A stretch of DNA of 64,000 nt, from the NCBI RefSeq assembly GCF_009026145.1, contig NZ_WBUE01000012.1:1-64000 (forward strand). The letters are read 5' to 3'. The number at the start of each line of letters is the position of its first letter. Positions within the stretch are counted from its first letter, which is position 1. The stretch comes from Hyphomicrobium sp. GTDB lineage: Bacteria > Pseudomonadota > Alphaproteobacteria > Rhizobiales > Hyphomicrobiaceae. The notes under the pieces are model-generated. The model saw nothing but the letters and a program-made list of their open reading frames with translations, did no database searches and was not told the origin of the DNA. This document shows positions 1 to 7,948 of the stretch, piece after piece. The translations under genes were made by a program, and so were the position numbers.

Positions 1-94
1 GGGGTGGGGGGACGACCCAGGAGTTGCCCCTAGTTCTTCACCCCACCCCGCGCCTTCGGCGCGACCCTCCCCATCAAGGGGAGGGTGTTTCTTA
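1..94. repeat. Palindromic intergenic-type repeat translated inside uvrA
   Basis: Two nested inverted repeats are visible: CCCTCCCC at 65-72 facing GGGGAGGG at 78-85, and GCGCC/GGCGC around 50-62, followed leftward by a C-rich run ending at the window edge. Sequences of this form are familiar intergenic palindromes in Rhizobiales. Here it lies inside the uvrA frame and is read as a Gly/Pro-rich peptide without a stop. The left boundary is outside the window. Confidence 0.75.
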
Positions 95-888
95 CCGACT
101 TTCGGTGCCTGCGATCGCGCGTTGAGCGGCTTGTCGGCCAGCTCGGCGACGGCGACCTGCTCCTCGGTGAGGCCGAGCGCCGTCTCGAAACTGTCGGCGA
201 GGCGCTTGGCGATGTCGGGGCGCACGATGAGGCGGTCCACGACCACGTCGATGTCGTGCTTGAACTTCTTGTCGAGCTTGGGCGCCTCGTCGATCTCGTA
301 GAACGTGCCATCGACCTTGACGCGCTGGAAGCCCTTCTTCTGCAGCTCGGCCAGCTCCTTCTTGAACTCGCCCTTGCGCCCGCGCGCGATGGGAGCGAGC
401 AGGTAGATGCGCGTGCCTTCCGGCATCGCCAGCACGCGGTCGACCATCTGCGACACGGTCTGGCTCTCGATCGGCAGGCCCGTGGCCGGCGAGTAGGGGA
501 CGCCGACGCGCGCGAACAGCAGGCGCAGGTAGTCGTAGATCTCGGTCACCGTGCCGACCGTGGAGCGCGGGTTCTTGGAGGTCGTCTTCTGCTCGATGGA
601 GATGGCCGGCGACAGCCCGTCGATGTGGTCGACGTCCGGCTTCTGCATCATCTCCAGGAACTGGCGCGCGTAGGCGGAGAGGCTCTCCACGTAGCGGCGC
701 TGGCCTTCGGCGTAGATGGTGTCGAAGGCGAGCGAGGACTTGCCCGAGCCGGAGAGGCCCGTGAACACGACGAGGGCATCGCGCGGGATCTCGAGATCGA
801 CGTTCTTCAGGTTGTGCTCGCGCGCCCCGCGGACGTGGATGGTCTTCATCAGCGACGGCGCCGCGGGCGGCTTGGGGGCTTTGGCCAT
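1..888 (-). CDS. uvrA: Excinuclease ABC subunit A (UvrA), 5' part only
   Basis: Damage-recognition ATPase of nucleotide excision repair, acting with UvrB and UvrC. The start is ATG at 888; the gene runs off the left edge after 296 codons, so the C-terminal two thirds is outside the window. Visible: Walker A motif GLSGSGKSS near residues 44-52, then [14 protein letters not shown] and [15 protein letters not shown], typical of the UvrA signature and UvrB-binding region. A second in-frame ATG at residue 14 (MKTIHVRG) is also a plausible start. The reading frame stays open through a palindromic repeat (roughly residues 263-296) at the point where the variable segment before the first zinc module is expected. 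No LexA box is obvious upstream. Identity is certain; the effect of the insertion is not. Confidence 0.95.
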   Translation of the reverse strand, partial: MAKAPKPPAAPSLMKTIHVRGAREHNLKNVDLEIPRDALVVFTGLSGSGKSSLAFDTIYAEGQRRYVESLSAYARQFLEMMQKPDVDHIDGLSPAISIEQKTTSKNPRSTVGTVTEIYDYLRLLFARVGVPYSPATGLPIESQTVSQMVDRVLAMPEGTRIYLLAPIARGRKGEFKKELAELQKKGFQRVKVDGTFYEIDEAPKLDKKFKHDIDVVVDRLIVRPDIAKRLADSFETALGLTEEQVAVAELADKPLNARSQAPKVGKKHPPLDGEGRAEGAGWGEELGATPGSSPHP

Positions 889-1028
889 GGGGTGTGTCTA
901 ACCGACGCCAGAAGGAGCGGCAAATCTAAGAACAATCGGGGTGATCCGGGCGGTCCATAGATAGTGTGACGAGGGGCCGTTCGGAAGCGCCGTAACTGTC
1001 GCGTCGGCTTATTAAGGGGTGTGCCGCC

Positions 1029-1754
1029 TCAAGCCGCCTTGCCCTTGGCCGGCGCCAGCTCGGGGTAGTACTGCTGCAGCATGCGGTCGCGGTAGGCGAC
1101 GAGGCCCGGCTGCAACTCGGCGGCGACGCGAATGGGGGTCTTGAAGCGCGCCGGGAAGCAGGCGGCGACGAAGGCGAACACGGCGGCGTCCGCCCCGCAC
1201 GGCCGCGCCCCCATCAGATACGGCTTGTCGGCGAGGAAATCGGCGATGGCGGCGAGGTCGCGCACGGCGAGCTGGGCGATCTCCTCCTCGCTGTGCCGTC
1301 CCATGCCGTGGCCCCACAGGCTGCGCCGCACCTGGCGTTTGACCATCGCGACGACGAGAGGTCGAATGACGGCGGGGGCGCCGTCGAAGAAGCGGCGCGG
1401 GCCGGCATCGAAGTTGGCGTCGTCCATGAAGCGGGCATGGACCAACGCCCAATAAAGGTGATCCTCGCACATCTTTTCGAACGCCCAGGCAACGCCGCGC
1501 TCGGCCGGCGACAAGCCGGCGTCGAAATCGACGTCGTAGCGGCGCTGCAGGTAGAGGCGGATGAAGGTGGAGTCGGCGACGAGGACGCCGTCGTCGTCGA
1601 TATACGGCAGCTTGCCCTTGGGCGCTTTTCTGAAGCCCGTGGTGTCCTTGCGGTAGGGCACGCCGGCCATCTTCAAGAGCACCTCGGCCTTGGTGACGAA
1701 GGGGCTCGGATCGGGCAGGCCGAAACCCGGGCCGAAGGCATAGAGCGTCAGCAT
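1029..1754 (-). CDS. Glutathione S-transferase family protein
   Basis: A cytoplasmic GST-fold protein of about 241 residues. The N-terminal thioredoxin-like half begins MLTLYAFGPGFGLPDPSPF, with KLPYIDDDG as the cis-proline segment and ADSTFI as the usual glutathione gamma-Glu contact region; the C-terminal half is helical. The overall pattern resembles the metaxin/failed-axon-connections-like GST subgroup rather than classical detoxifying GSTs. I chose the ATG at 1754 because it opens directly into the first beta strand; an upstream ATG at 1793 would add 13 residues and run towards the operator. It is divergent from the WYL regulator with a perfect palindrome between them, so it is probably that regulator's target. 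Substrate unknown. Confidence 0.8.
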   Translation of the reverse strand: MLTLYAFGPGFGLPDPSPFVTKAEVLLKMAGVPYRKDTTGFRKAPKGKLPYIDDDGVLVADSTFIRLYLQRRYDVDFDAGLSPAERGVAWAFEKMCEDHLYWALVHARFMDDANFDAGPRRFFDGAPAVIRPLVVAMVKRQVRRSLWGHGMGRHSEEEIAQLAVRDLAAIADFLADKPYLMGARPCGADAAVFAFVAACFPARFKTPIRVAAELQPGLVAYRDRMLQQYYPELAPAKGKAA

Positions 1755-1798
1755 TGGAGGCACCCATTTGAGTTGTGCGGTCGGCGCGACCATACTGA

Positions 1799-1829
1799 CA
1801 CGCTACTGACAGTTGCTGTCAGTAGCGTG
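1799..1829. promoter_or_regulatory. Perfect 14-bp inverted repeat, probable operator
   Basis: Arms 1799-1812 (CACGCTACTGACAG) and 1816-1829 (CTGTCAGTAGCGTG) are exact reverse complements around TTG. It sits between the divergent GST and WYL-regulator genes, 16 bp before the regulator ATG. A further TACTGACA at 1793-1800 makes a direct repeat with the left arm. This is the expected layout for an autoregulated divergent operator. Confidence 0.6.
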
Positions 1830-1844
1830 CGGGAAACTCTTCTC

Positions 1845-2540
1845 ATGCGTCGCGCCGATCGACTTCTCCAGTTGCTGCAGATATTGCGCCGCCACCGCCG
1901 CCCGGTGACGGCGAGCGTCATCGCCGATGAGCTCGAGGTGTGCGTGCGCACCGTCTATCGCGACATCGCCGGGCTCGCTGGCGAAGGCGTGCCGATCCGC
2001 GGCGAGGCCGGCATCGGCTACGTGCTGGGCGAGGGCTACGATCTGCCGCCGCTCATGTTCAACGCCGACGAGATCGAGGCGATGCTGGTCGGCTTGCGCT
2101 GGGTGGAGGCGCGTGCCGATGCCTCGCTTTCCCGCGCCGCCCGCGATGTGGTGGCCAAGATCGGCGACATCCTTCCCAAGCATCTGAAGCCGGTGCTGTT
2201 CGAGCCGGCCGTCGATGCGCCGCGCTTCTCTCCGCCGCCGCCGGAGGAGAGCATCGACGTGGCGGCGCTGCGCGCCGCCATCCGCGAGCGCCGCAAGGTG
2301 GCGATCTCCTATCACGACGAGCAGGGGCGGGCGAGCCGGCGCGTGATCTGGCCGTTGGCGCTCGGCTACTTCGAGATGTCGCGCATCGTCGTCGCCTGGT
2401 GCGAGCTGCGCGGCGACTTCCGTCATTTCCGCACGGACCGCATGCGCAAGGCGGAGATCTTCCACCAGCGCTATCCCGGCACCCGCGCCAAGCTGCTCGC
2501 AAGGTGGCGCGGCACGATCGATGAGGGCCGTGCTGCGTGA
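1845..2540 (+). CDS. YafY/DeoR-like transcriptional regulator with HTH and WYL-type domain
   Basis: A DNA-binding regulator of 231 residues. Residues 1-60 form a helix-turn-helix (MRRADRLLQLLQILRR, then TASVIADELEVCVRTVYRDI), the standard start of YafY-type proteins. A middle linker leads to a WYL-like ligand-sensing domain from about residue 140 (AAIRERRKVAISYHDEQG ... WPLALGY), ending in a typical FRTDRM segment. The frame is open further upstream, but the MRRADRLL start fits the family and places the perfect palindrome just before the gene. It is transcribed away from the GST gene and probably represses both. The inducer is not predictable. Confidence 0.85.
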   Translation: MRRADRLLQLLQILRRHRRPVTASVIADELEVCVRTVYRDIAGLAGEGVPIRGEAGIGYVLGEGYDLPPLMFNADEIEAMLVGLRWVEARADASLSRAARDVVAKIGDILPKHLKPVLFEPAVDAPRFSPPPPEESIDVAALRAAIRERRKVAISYHDEQGRASRRVIWPLALGYFEMSRIVVAWCELRGDFRHFRTDRMRKAEIFHQRYPGTRAKLLARWRGTIDEGRAA

Positions 2541-2660
2541 ACCCGATGAGAAGGTCACTCCGCCGTTAGCCAGGCACGTAACCGATTGTCAGTAGCGAGT
2601 AGCGCAAAGTTTCCTTAGAATCCGGTAGGCTAGTTGCGGTGCGCGAGCTGGGAGACGTAG

Positions 2661-3503
2661 GTGGCCCAAAATTCTCATATCGAATGGACCGACCACACCT
2701 TCAATCCGTGGACTGGTTGCACCAACATTAGCCCCGGCTGTGATAACTGCTATGCCGAAGCGTGGTCAAAGAGGTCCGGCCATGTGAAGTGGGGCAACAA
2801 TCCGCGCAAACGGACCACGGAACAGTATTGGAAAGCCCCGAAGATTTGGAATGCGCGATCGGATCTCTTTGAAGCCGCACATGGAAGGAGGCAAAGGGTC
2901 TTCTGCGCCTCCCTTGCTGACGTTTTTGACAATCAGGCAGATCCCGTCTGGCGACGCGACCTCTTTGAATTGATTCGCGCAACCCCAGCCTTGGACTGGC
3001 AACTTCTCACAAAACGACCGCAGAATATCCGAAAGATGCTGCCGCGGGACTGGGGCGACGAAGGCTATCCCAACGTTTGGTTAGGGTTCACCGCGGAGGA
3101 CCAAGCACGATTCCAGCAGCGGAGTTCAGTTATTGACCAGGTGCCGTCGACAGTCTGGTTCGTTTCGTATGAGCCCGCAATCGGTCCACTGCGATTGGAG
3201 AAACGCAGCCCCAGACCGAATTGGGTGATCGTTGGGGGCGAAAGTGGCCACGGCGCCCGCCCGATGAAGGCTGCATGGGTGCGCAATATAATATCCGACT
3301 GTAGAGAGCTTGGTGTCGCGCCATTCTTCAAGCAATGGGGGTCCTATAAAAACAACCCACTCGTCACAGAGCGCGGCTTGGAGGTCGAGCGCGCCCGATT
3401 AGAAGACGCCCACGGCAAAGGCGGAGGGATGCTCGACGGAGAACTTGTCAGGGAGTTTCCAGTGCGTAAAGTCCGGGAGGTCGAGGAGGCGACCGCTGCG
3501 TGA
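2661..3503 (+). CDS. Phage Gp37/Gp68-type (DUF5131) three-Cys-motif protein
   Basis: A 280-residue protein starting at GTG 2661 with a GGGAG element about 6 nt upstream. It has the family hallmarks: IEWTDHTFNPWTGCT, then PGCDNCYAE, so three cysteines are spaced C-x6-C-x2-C like a radical-SAM/Fe-S cluster, followed by LLTKRPQN, WLGFTAEDQ, WFVSYEPAIGPL and VIVGGESG. The family is widespread in phages and genomic islands; its biochemical role is unsettled, and an iron-sulfur or radical-SAM-like activity is only inferred. It overlaps the next gene by 4 nt, so the two are co-translated. Base composition is visibly less GC-rich than its neighbours, suggesting horizontal acquisition. Confidence 0.9.
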   Translation: MAQNSHIEWTDHTFNPWTGCTNISPGCDNCYAEAWSKRSGHVKWGNNPRKRTTEQYWKAPKIWNARSDLFEAAHGRRQRVFCASLADVFDNQADPVWRRDLFELIRATPALDWQLLTKRPQNIRKMLPRDWGDEGYPNVWLGFTAEDQARFQQRSSVIDQVPSTVWFVSYEPAIGPLRLEKRSPRPNWVIVGGESGHGARPMKAAWVRNIISDCRELGVAPFFKQWGSYKNNPLVTERGLEVERARLEDAHGKGGGMLDGELVREFPVRKVREVEEATAA

Positions 3504-4396
3504 AGAAGAAGGGAGCGGGCGGAAAAAGGAAGCCAAAGGCGAGCGAGGCGCCGCCGCTGTTTCCTGATTCACCTGTCCAACTTGCTCCCGGCTCTATCAG
3601 CCAGCCAATGGCGGCTCCGGTATGGACGGAGCAGAAAGCCCAACTGATCGCTCGATATCTCCGCTACTTCGTCTTCATCACAAAGCATGGTGCTTACATT
3701 GACGGTTTCAGTGCCCCAAAGGACCCAGATAACCCCAATAGTTGGGCAGCGAAGCTAGTCCTAGACTCGGAACCTCGGTGGCTGCGTCAATTCTATCTTT
3801 GTGATCTTCCGGATCGAACGCTGCACCTAGATGCGTTGGTTGATGCTCAGCCGGACGTTCCCAATCGGACGATCGAGGTAGTCCCGGGAGACTTCAATGC
3901 TACAGTGCATCGGGTTCTTCGCTCACCGGCGATCTCCGGTAAGACGGCTACGTTCTGCCTCCTTGATCAGTTTAGTACCGAGTGTCACTGGCAGACCGTC
4001 AGGTCGCTTGCCCAGCACAAGGGGCCAGGCTTCCACAAAATCGAGCTGTTCTACTTCCTGGCGGCCGGATGGTTATTTCGCTCTCTCAGCGGGTTCAAAG
4101 ACTCCTCCATTCCGGAAGCCTGGTGGGGGCGCTCGGACTGGGAATCGCTCCGTGGAGTCGGGCAAGACGGACTCGCACTGAGATTCTCGGAGCGCTTCCA
4201 GAGCGAACTCGGGTACCGGTTTGTGAAGGCGTGGCCGATTTATGAGCGGGAGGGCGCGGGCGGACGCATCATGTTCTACATGATCCATGCCTCCGATCAC
4301 CCCCAAGCTCCCGTTCAGATGAATCGAGCCTATCGGAACATAGTCGAGCCGCTCGAGACGGTGGAGCAATTGATGTTTGAGTATGGTCAGCAGTGA
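3500..4396 (+). CDS. tcmP: Three-Cys-motif partner protein TcmP
   Basis: A 298-residue protein starting at GTG 3500, sharing GTGA with the stop of the preceding gene. Recognisable TcmP features are WTEQKAQLIARYLRYFVFI, YIDGFSAPKD, FYLCDLPDRT, ATFCLLDQFSTE and the C-terminal IVEPLETVEQLMFEYG. TcmP is named for its strict neighbourhood with three-Cys-motif proteins, which is exactly the arrangement here. The Asp/Gly-rich segments recall Rossmann-like methyltransferase loops, but no SAM-binding motif can be asserted. The first 35 residues are Lys/Ala-rich and probably flexible. Codon use matches gene 2661 and differs from the host genes around it. Function unknown; possible roles are phage- or island-related. 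Confidence 0.85.
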   Translation: MKKKGAGGKRKPKASEAPPLFPDSPVQLAPGSISQPMAAPVWTEQKAQLIARYLRYFVFITKHGAYIDGFSAPKDPDNPNSWAAKLVLDSEPRWLRQFYLCDLPDRTLHLDALVDAQPDVPNRTIEVVPGDFNATVHRVLRSPAISGKTATFCLLDQFSTECHWQTVRSLAQHKGPGFHKIELFYFLAAGWLFRSLSGFKDSSIPEAWWGRSDWESLRGVGQDGLALRFSERFQSELGYRFVKAWPIYEREGAGGRIMFYMIHASDHPQAPVQMNRAYRNIVEPLETVEQLMFEYGQQ

Positions 4397-4627
4397 CCGG
4401 GCCGGCGGTCGATTGGACAATCGATGCCCCCTTCTTGCAGCGGCGCCCGTAGACGCGCTCCCAGTTGGCCTTGAGGCCGACATCGAGCTGCTGCGCCAGC
4501 AAGTTCTCGATGACCTGCCGATTCGTGTTTGGGCGGAACAGCCGGCCCCGCCCGACGGTTCAACATGACGTCACAAAGTCTCGCGATAGGGGAGGGCAGC
4601 CGCATGGGCAATCCGAAAGGACGCGCG
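4397..4627. other. Junction segment with a possible gene remnant on the minus strand
   Basis: No complete gene is seen. On the minus strand, about 4420-4560 reads without a stop as a protein-like stretch (FRPNTNRQVIENLLAQQLDV, then an Asn-Trp-Glu-Arg-Val-Tyr run), which looks like the end of a real protein but has no start and matches nothing I recognise. It marks the downstream edge of the lower-GC island 2661-4396 and may be the scar of its insertion. Confidence 0.25.
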
Positions 4628-5101
4628 ATGGCCAAGAACACGATTTGCATCTGGTACGACAAGGATGCCGAAGCCGCCGCGCGGTTCTATGCCGAGACGT
4701 TCCCGGACAGCCGGGTGGATGCCATCCACCACGCGCCGAGCGACTATCCGTCCGGCAAGGCGGGCGACGTATTGACGGTCGAGTTCACCGTCGCCGGCGT
4801 CCCGTGCCTCGGCCTCAACGGTGGTCCGGCCTTCAAGCAGACCGAAGCCTTCTCGTTCCAGATCGCCACCGACGATCAGGACGAGACGGACCGCTACTGG
4901 AACGCCATCGTCGGCAACGGCGGACAAGAGAGCGCGTGCGGGTGGTGCAAGGACAAGTGGGGCGTCAACTGGCAGATCACGCCGCGCGTGCTCACCGAAG
5001 CGCTGGCTATCGGCGGCGGTGAGGCCAAGCGCGCGTTCGAGGCGATGATGGACATGCGGAAGATCGACGTCGCGGCGATCGAGGCGGCGCGCCGCGGCTG
5101 A
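4628..5101 (+). CDS. VOC-fold PhnB-like protein
   Basis: A protein of 157 residues from the vicinal-oxygen-chelate superfamily, PhnB/3-demethylubiquinone-methyltransferase-like branch. It has IWYDKDAEAAARFYAETFPD at the first beta-alpha-beta unit, LTVEFTVAGVPCLGLNGGP as the following strands, and a second unit FSFQIATDDQDETDRYW ending with WGVNWQITPR. The ATG at 4628 is preceded by AAAGGA with good spacing, so the longer open frames upstream (4529 and 4604) are unlikely. Members usually bind a small molecule or metal in the barrel; no substrate can be assigned. It stands alone next to the TcmP island and has host-like codon use. Confidence 0.8.
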   Translation: MAKNTICIWYDKDAEAAARFYAETFPDSRVDAIHHAPSDYPSGKAGDVLTVEFTVAGVPCLGLNGGPAFKQTEAFSFQIATDDQDETDRYWNAIVGNGGQESACGWCKDKWGVNWQITPRVLTEALAIGGGEAKRAFEAMMDMRKIDVAAIEAARRG

Positions 5102-5333
5102 CCTAGCAGGATGTCGCGCGACGCTACCCCGGCTCGCGCGAAGCTGCTCACCCTCCCCCTCGCGTACGCGCCGAGACGCGGCAAATCCCTTGTCTCGCCG
5201 CACCATCGCGGCGCCACAATGAATCCCGCAGATGAAGCCGGCCGCGAGGCTCGAATCAGGATGCGCCGTATGGTCCTCCGCCCGAGCGACCTATGGAGAG
5301 GCGTGCAAATGCTTCGACAGGAGAACTGATCTC

Positions 5334-6323
5334 TTGCAGCCAGGATCGCGCCTTCTCGCTATCGTCGCCAGCCTTGTCGTCATCGCCGCCCTGCCGGGTT
5401 CGACCGCATCTTTGGCGGCGGAGGAACCCTCGCATCTGCCGGCCTGGCTGCGGGCGCATGTCGGCTATGGCGAGGCTCAAATCGCCCCCGTAGTCTTGGA
5501 GAGGGCACGCGCGCTCTACCTGCGCAAAACGCGCGAGCGCGCGGTCAACAATCCCTGCTACTTCGCCATGGACGCAACGCGCCCCCACACCTTGGGCAAA
5601 GGAGGGCGTCGGTTCTACATCATCTGCGAGGCTGACCGGTCGTTTCGCGCGATTTCGTCCGGTCACGGCGGCGGCCGCCACCTGAGGGGCATCGCGAATT
5701 TCGCCAACGGCAAGCGATGCGCCAAGAATTTCGGCAACGCCATGGGTTCCGCACTGACGACCGGCGGACCGTATGTAACCAGCGAGCACACAACGTCTTT
5801 CAAGGGCTATTACCCGGTAGCGGGAGGAAGACACGCGGCGCTGCTGCGCTCGTTCGTGCAGTTTGACGGCGAAGGCGAGACGGCAAATGCCAGACAGCGC
5901 GAGATCGGCGGTCACGCGGCCGTGCTGCTGAGGGGTGCGTGTCTTCGCAAAAAGTCGGACAGCCCATACGCCGATCAGAAGGGCTACGTTCCGTTCGGGA
6001 CGGTGGAGAACTACTCCGACGGGCGCAGCAGCGGCTGCACGAGTTGGTCGCCGCCGGACGCCAAGCAGATCGTCGCCATGTTGAAGAACAAGTCGGCGAC
6101 GCTCTACATCTATCCGGAGTCAACCGATATCGACGCCGTCGCCCGAGCCGTGAAGACCGGTGGGTCGCCGTCGCACGCAGGACTATATTGGAACGCTTCC
6201 TGCTTGAGAGAAATCCGCGCCCCGAAGTATTGGCCCAAGGAAACTCTTGAGCCGATCATCGCTCGCTACGAGAAGAACCACCCCGCACCGCCGCCGCGGC
6301 CAACTCCGATTTGCACACGCTGA
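5334..6323 (+). CDS. Exported murein L,D-transpeptidase catalytic-domain family protein
   Basis: A secreted protein of about 329 residues with a YkuD-like cysteine-peptidase fold (the L,D-transpeptidase catalytic 2 group). The N-terminus LLAIVASLVVIAALPGSTAS is a signal peptide. The catalytic signature is SSGCTSW near residues 240-246, with an upstream GHGGG segment. Such proteins cleave or cross-link peptidoglycan, or are catalytic relics. I place the start at TTG 5334 because AGGAG at 5319-5323 is 10 nt upstream and the signal peptide begins there; the ATG at 5232 would put about 34 charged residues before it. The Pro-rich C-terminus (HPAPPPRPTP) may be surface-exposed. Confidence 0.72.
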   Translation: MQPGSRLLAIVASLVVIAALPGSTASLAAEEPSHLPAWLRAHVGYGEAQIAPVVLERARALYLRKTRERAVNNPCYFAMDATRPHTLGKGGRRFYIICEADRSFRAISSGHGGGRHLRGIANFANGKRCAKNFGNAMGSALTTGGPYVTSEHTTSFKGYYPVAGGRHAALLRSFVQFDGEGETANARQREIGGHAAVLLRGACLRKKSDSPYADQKGYVPFGTVENYSDGRSSGCTSWSPPDAKQIVAMLKNKSATLYIYPESTDIDAVARAVKTGGSPSHAGLYWNASCLREIRAPKYWPKETLEPIIARYEKNHPAPPPRPTPICTR

Positions 6324-6380
6324 GACTGAAACCATCACGCGCGCCAGGGTGCGGCTGGCGCCGTATGGGTCGAACCACGC

Positions 6381-6413
6381 AAAAAAAGGCCGTGGGAGAA
6401 GGGCTCCACGGCC
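6381..6413 (-). terminator. Rho-independent terminator of the small exported protein gene
   Basis: Read on the minus strand, GGCCGTGG (6413-6406) pairs with CCACGGCC (6395-6388) across a 10-nt loop and is followed by seven T. It lies 31 nt beyond the stop of the minus-strand gene 6444-6734. Confidence 0.85.
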
Positions 6414-6443
6414 TGCGGGCGCAAAGAACCGCCCGTAAGATTC

Positions 6444-6734
6444 CTATTTCTTCGGCGGCTCCTGCACGGTGACCAGCGCCGTGCCATCGGAGCTGATCTC
6501 GTCGTTGCCCTTGGCCATCCACGAGAAGCCCCACGGGCCGGTGACGCCGCAGCCGTCCTTGCAGTCGAACTCGATCGACTTGCCGGCGGCGATGGTCTCA
6601 ACCTTCTCGCTCGAGCCCATATCGATGCCGATGGTGAACTCGCCATCGCTGGTGTTCTTGACCGTTACCGCCCATGCCGGTGTGGCCACTGCCAGAACGA
6701 CGGCCGCCGCCGCGGCGGCTGTGAGACGTCTCAT
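6444..6734 (-). CDS. Small exported protein of unknown function
   Basis: A 96-residue protein with a clear signal peptide (MRRLTAAAAAAVVLAVATPA, cleavage after AWA) and a mature domain of about 73 residues rich in beta-forming stretches (VTVKNTSDGEFTIGID, KSIEFDCKDGC, WGFSWMAKG). Two cysteines in FDCKDGCG could form a disulfide or bind a metal. No family is recognised. It is a single-gene transcript ended by a strong terminator. Confidence 0.7.
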   Translation of the reverse strand: MRRLTAAAAAAVVLAVATPAWAVTVKNTSDGEFTIGIDMGSSEKVETIAAGKSIEFDCKDGCGVTGPWGFSWMAKGNDEISSDGTALVTVQEPPKK

Positions 6735-6943
6735 TAGCTTTCCTCCGCTTGATCTACCGAATGCTGGTGGCGCGCTGCGCTTCTTGCGGCGGAGCTTGCG
6801 GGGAACATGGTGCCGGGCGAGGATATCAGCAAGAGTATAACGTTACAAATATTGCAGTTGCGGCGCAGCATCGAGCCCTCCGGCTCACGGAGGCTTAGGA
6901 ACCGCAGCGTAGGCTGGGCGCTGTCGCAAATCGAGGGCGCCCG

Positions 6944-7489
6944 ATGGCCGATGTGATCGCATTCGCAATGGGGAACTTCACCCTCACGTTTCTGGTGCTG
7001 GGGATGATCGCCGCGCTCATCGCCGTCGCCAGCAACGGGCGCAGCTTCACGCGCGCCAACCTCGCCGAGGCGCTGCTCGCCTACTTCATCCTGTTCTCGG
7101 TCGCCATCAGCTTCTTCTACAACTTCGTCTTTCACGTCTTCTTCGGCGAACTGGCGGCGAGCTTTATCGGTTGGGCGGACAGCCCGTTCCAGGCGGAGGT
7201 CGGCTATGCAAGTCTCGGCTTTGCGGTGATCGGTCTCATCGCCTTCAAAGGCAACTGCATGTTGCGGCTCGCCGCCATTCTCGGGCCGGCGATGTTCCAG
7301 TGGGGCGCCGCCGTCGGCCACATCCACGACATGATGGCGACGGGCAACATGGCGCCGGGCAATGCCGGCATCATGCTCTACTCCGACATATTGCTTCCGA
7401 TCATCGGCTTGGCGCTGCTGTGGTTCAAGCGCTCGACGGATGCCGCGTGCTCGGCTTCGGCCATGGCCTCCGACTCGGTTCGCGGCTAA
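6944..7489 (+). CDS. DUF6790-like integral membrane protein
   Basis: A protein of 181 residues with about five hydrophobic segments: residues 9-27 (FTLTFLVLGMIAALIAVAS), 44-62, 66-80, 88-101 with FAVIGLIAFKG, and 143-160. The pattern FTLTFLVLG...FSVAISFFYNF and the conserved WGAAVGHIHDM near residue 125 match proteins I know as DUF6790, of unknown function. Residues after 160 form a short polar tail. The next gene follows after 33 nt in the same direction, so a shared transcript is likely. Confidence 0.65.
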   Translation: MADVIAFAMGNFTLTFLVLGMIAALIAVASNGRSFTRANLAEALLAYFILFSVAISFFYNFVFHVFFGELAASFIGWADSPFQAEVGYASLGFAVIGLIAFKGNCMLRLAAILGPAMFQWGAAVGHIHDMMATGNMAPGNAGIMLYSDILLPIIGLALLWFKRSTDAACSASAMASDSVRG

Positions 7490-7522
7490 TGTCGCCTGCC
7501 CGACCCAACCCGGAGGTTCACC

Positions 7523-7948
7523 ATGACGCTGCTCAAGTGGGTGCTCGTCATCGTCGGCGTTCTCTTCCTCGCCGCCGCCGCTGCGATGATCGGCGTCCTC
7601 TACTGGGCGAGCAGCGTTCCGAGCGTGCACGTGACGGAAGCCGATCTCGCCATCGGCGGCAGCTACCCGCCGGAGGAGAAGCAGGCGCTGCTCGATGCCT
7701 GCAACGGCCGCAATATCCAAAAGCGTCCCGATAGCTGCACCTGCATCGCCGACAAGGCCGGCACCGAGCTCTCGCGTTTCCTGCGCTTGATCCTCACCGC
7801 CACCTTCGAGGGCAGCGCCACCAAGATCGTCGCCGTCACCAAGGGGCTGATGGACAGCGGCGTGCCGCAGGAGAAGGCGGACGCGATGGAGAAGGAATCG
7901 GAGCAGCGCTTCGATGCGCTGATGCGGGCCTGCGGGCTCGGCCAATGA
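7523..7948 (+). CDS. Membrane-anchored hypothetical protein
   Basis: A 141-residue protein with one N-terminal transmembrane helix (residues 5-28, WVLVIVGVLFLAAAAAMIGV) and a soluble, presumably periplasmic, helical domain. Cysteines at DACNGR, DSCTC and RACGLG are candidates for disulfides. A GGAGG element sits 7 nt before the ATG. The last codon overlaps the start of the next gene (ATGA at 7945-7948), indicating translational coupling to the monooxygenase. No family recognised. Confidence 0.65.
   Translation: MTLLKWVLVIVGVLFLAAAAAMIGVLYWASSVPSVHVTEADLAIGGSYPPEEKQALLDACNGRNIQKRPDSCTCIADKAGTELSRFLRLILTATFEGSATKIVAVTKGLMDSGVPQEKADAMEKESEQRFDALMRACGLGQ

Noticed and set aside
85-960. A 291-codon frame on the plus strand at the left edge
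   Set aside because: It is the shadow of uvrA on the other strand; uvrA has clear ATPase motifs.
889-960. LexA (SOS) box upstream of uvrA
   Set aside because: GTTC followed seven bases later by TGCC is seen, but the alphaproteobacterial box needs GTTC twice; the second half does not match.
1293-1844. Upstream extension of the WYL regulator frame
   Set aside because: It overlaps the GST gene and the operator; the protein family begins at MRRADRLL (1845).
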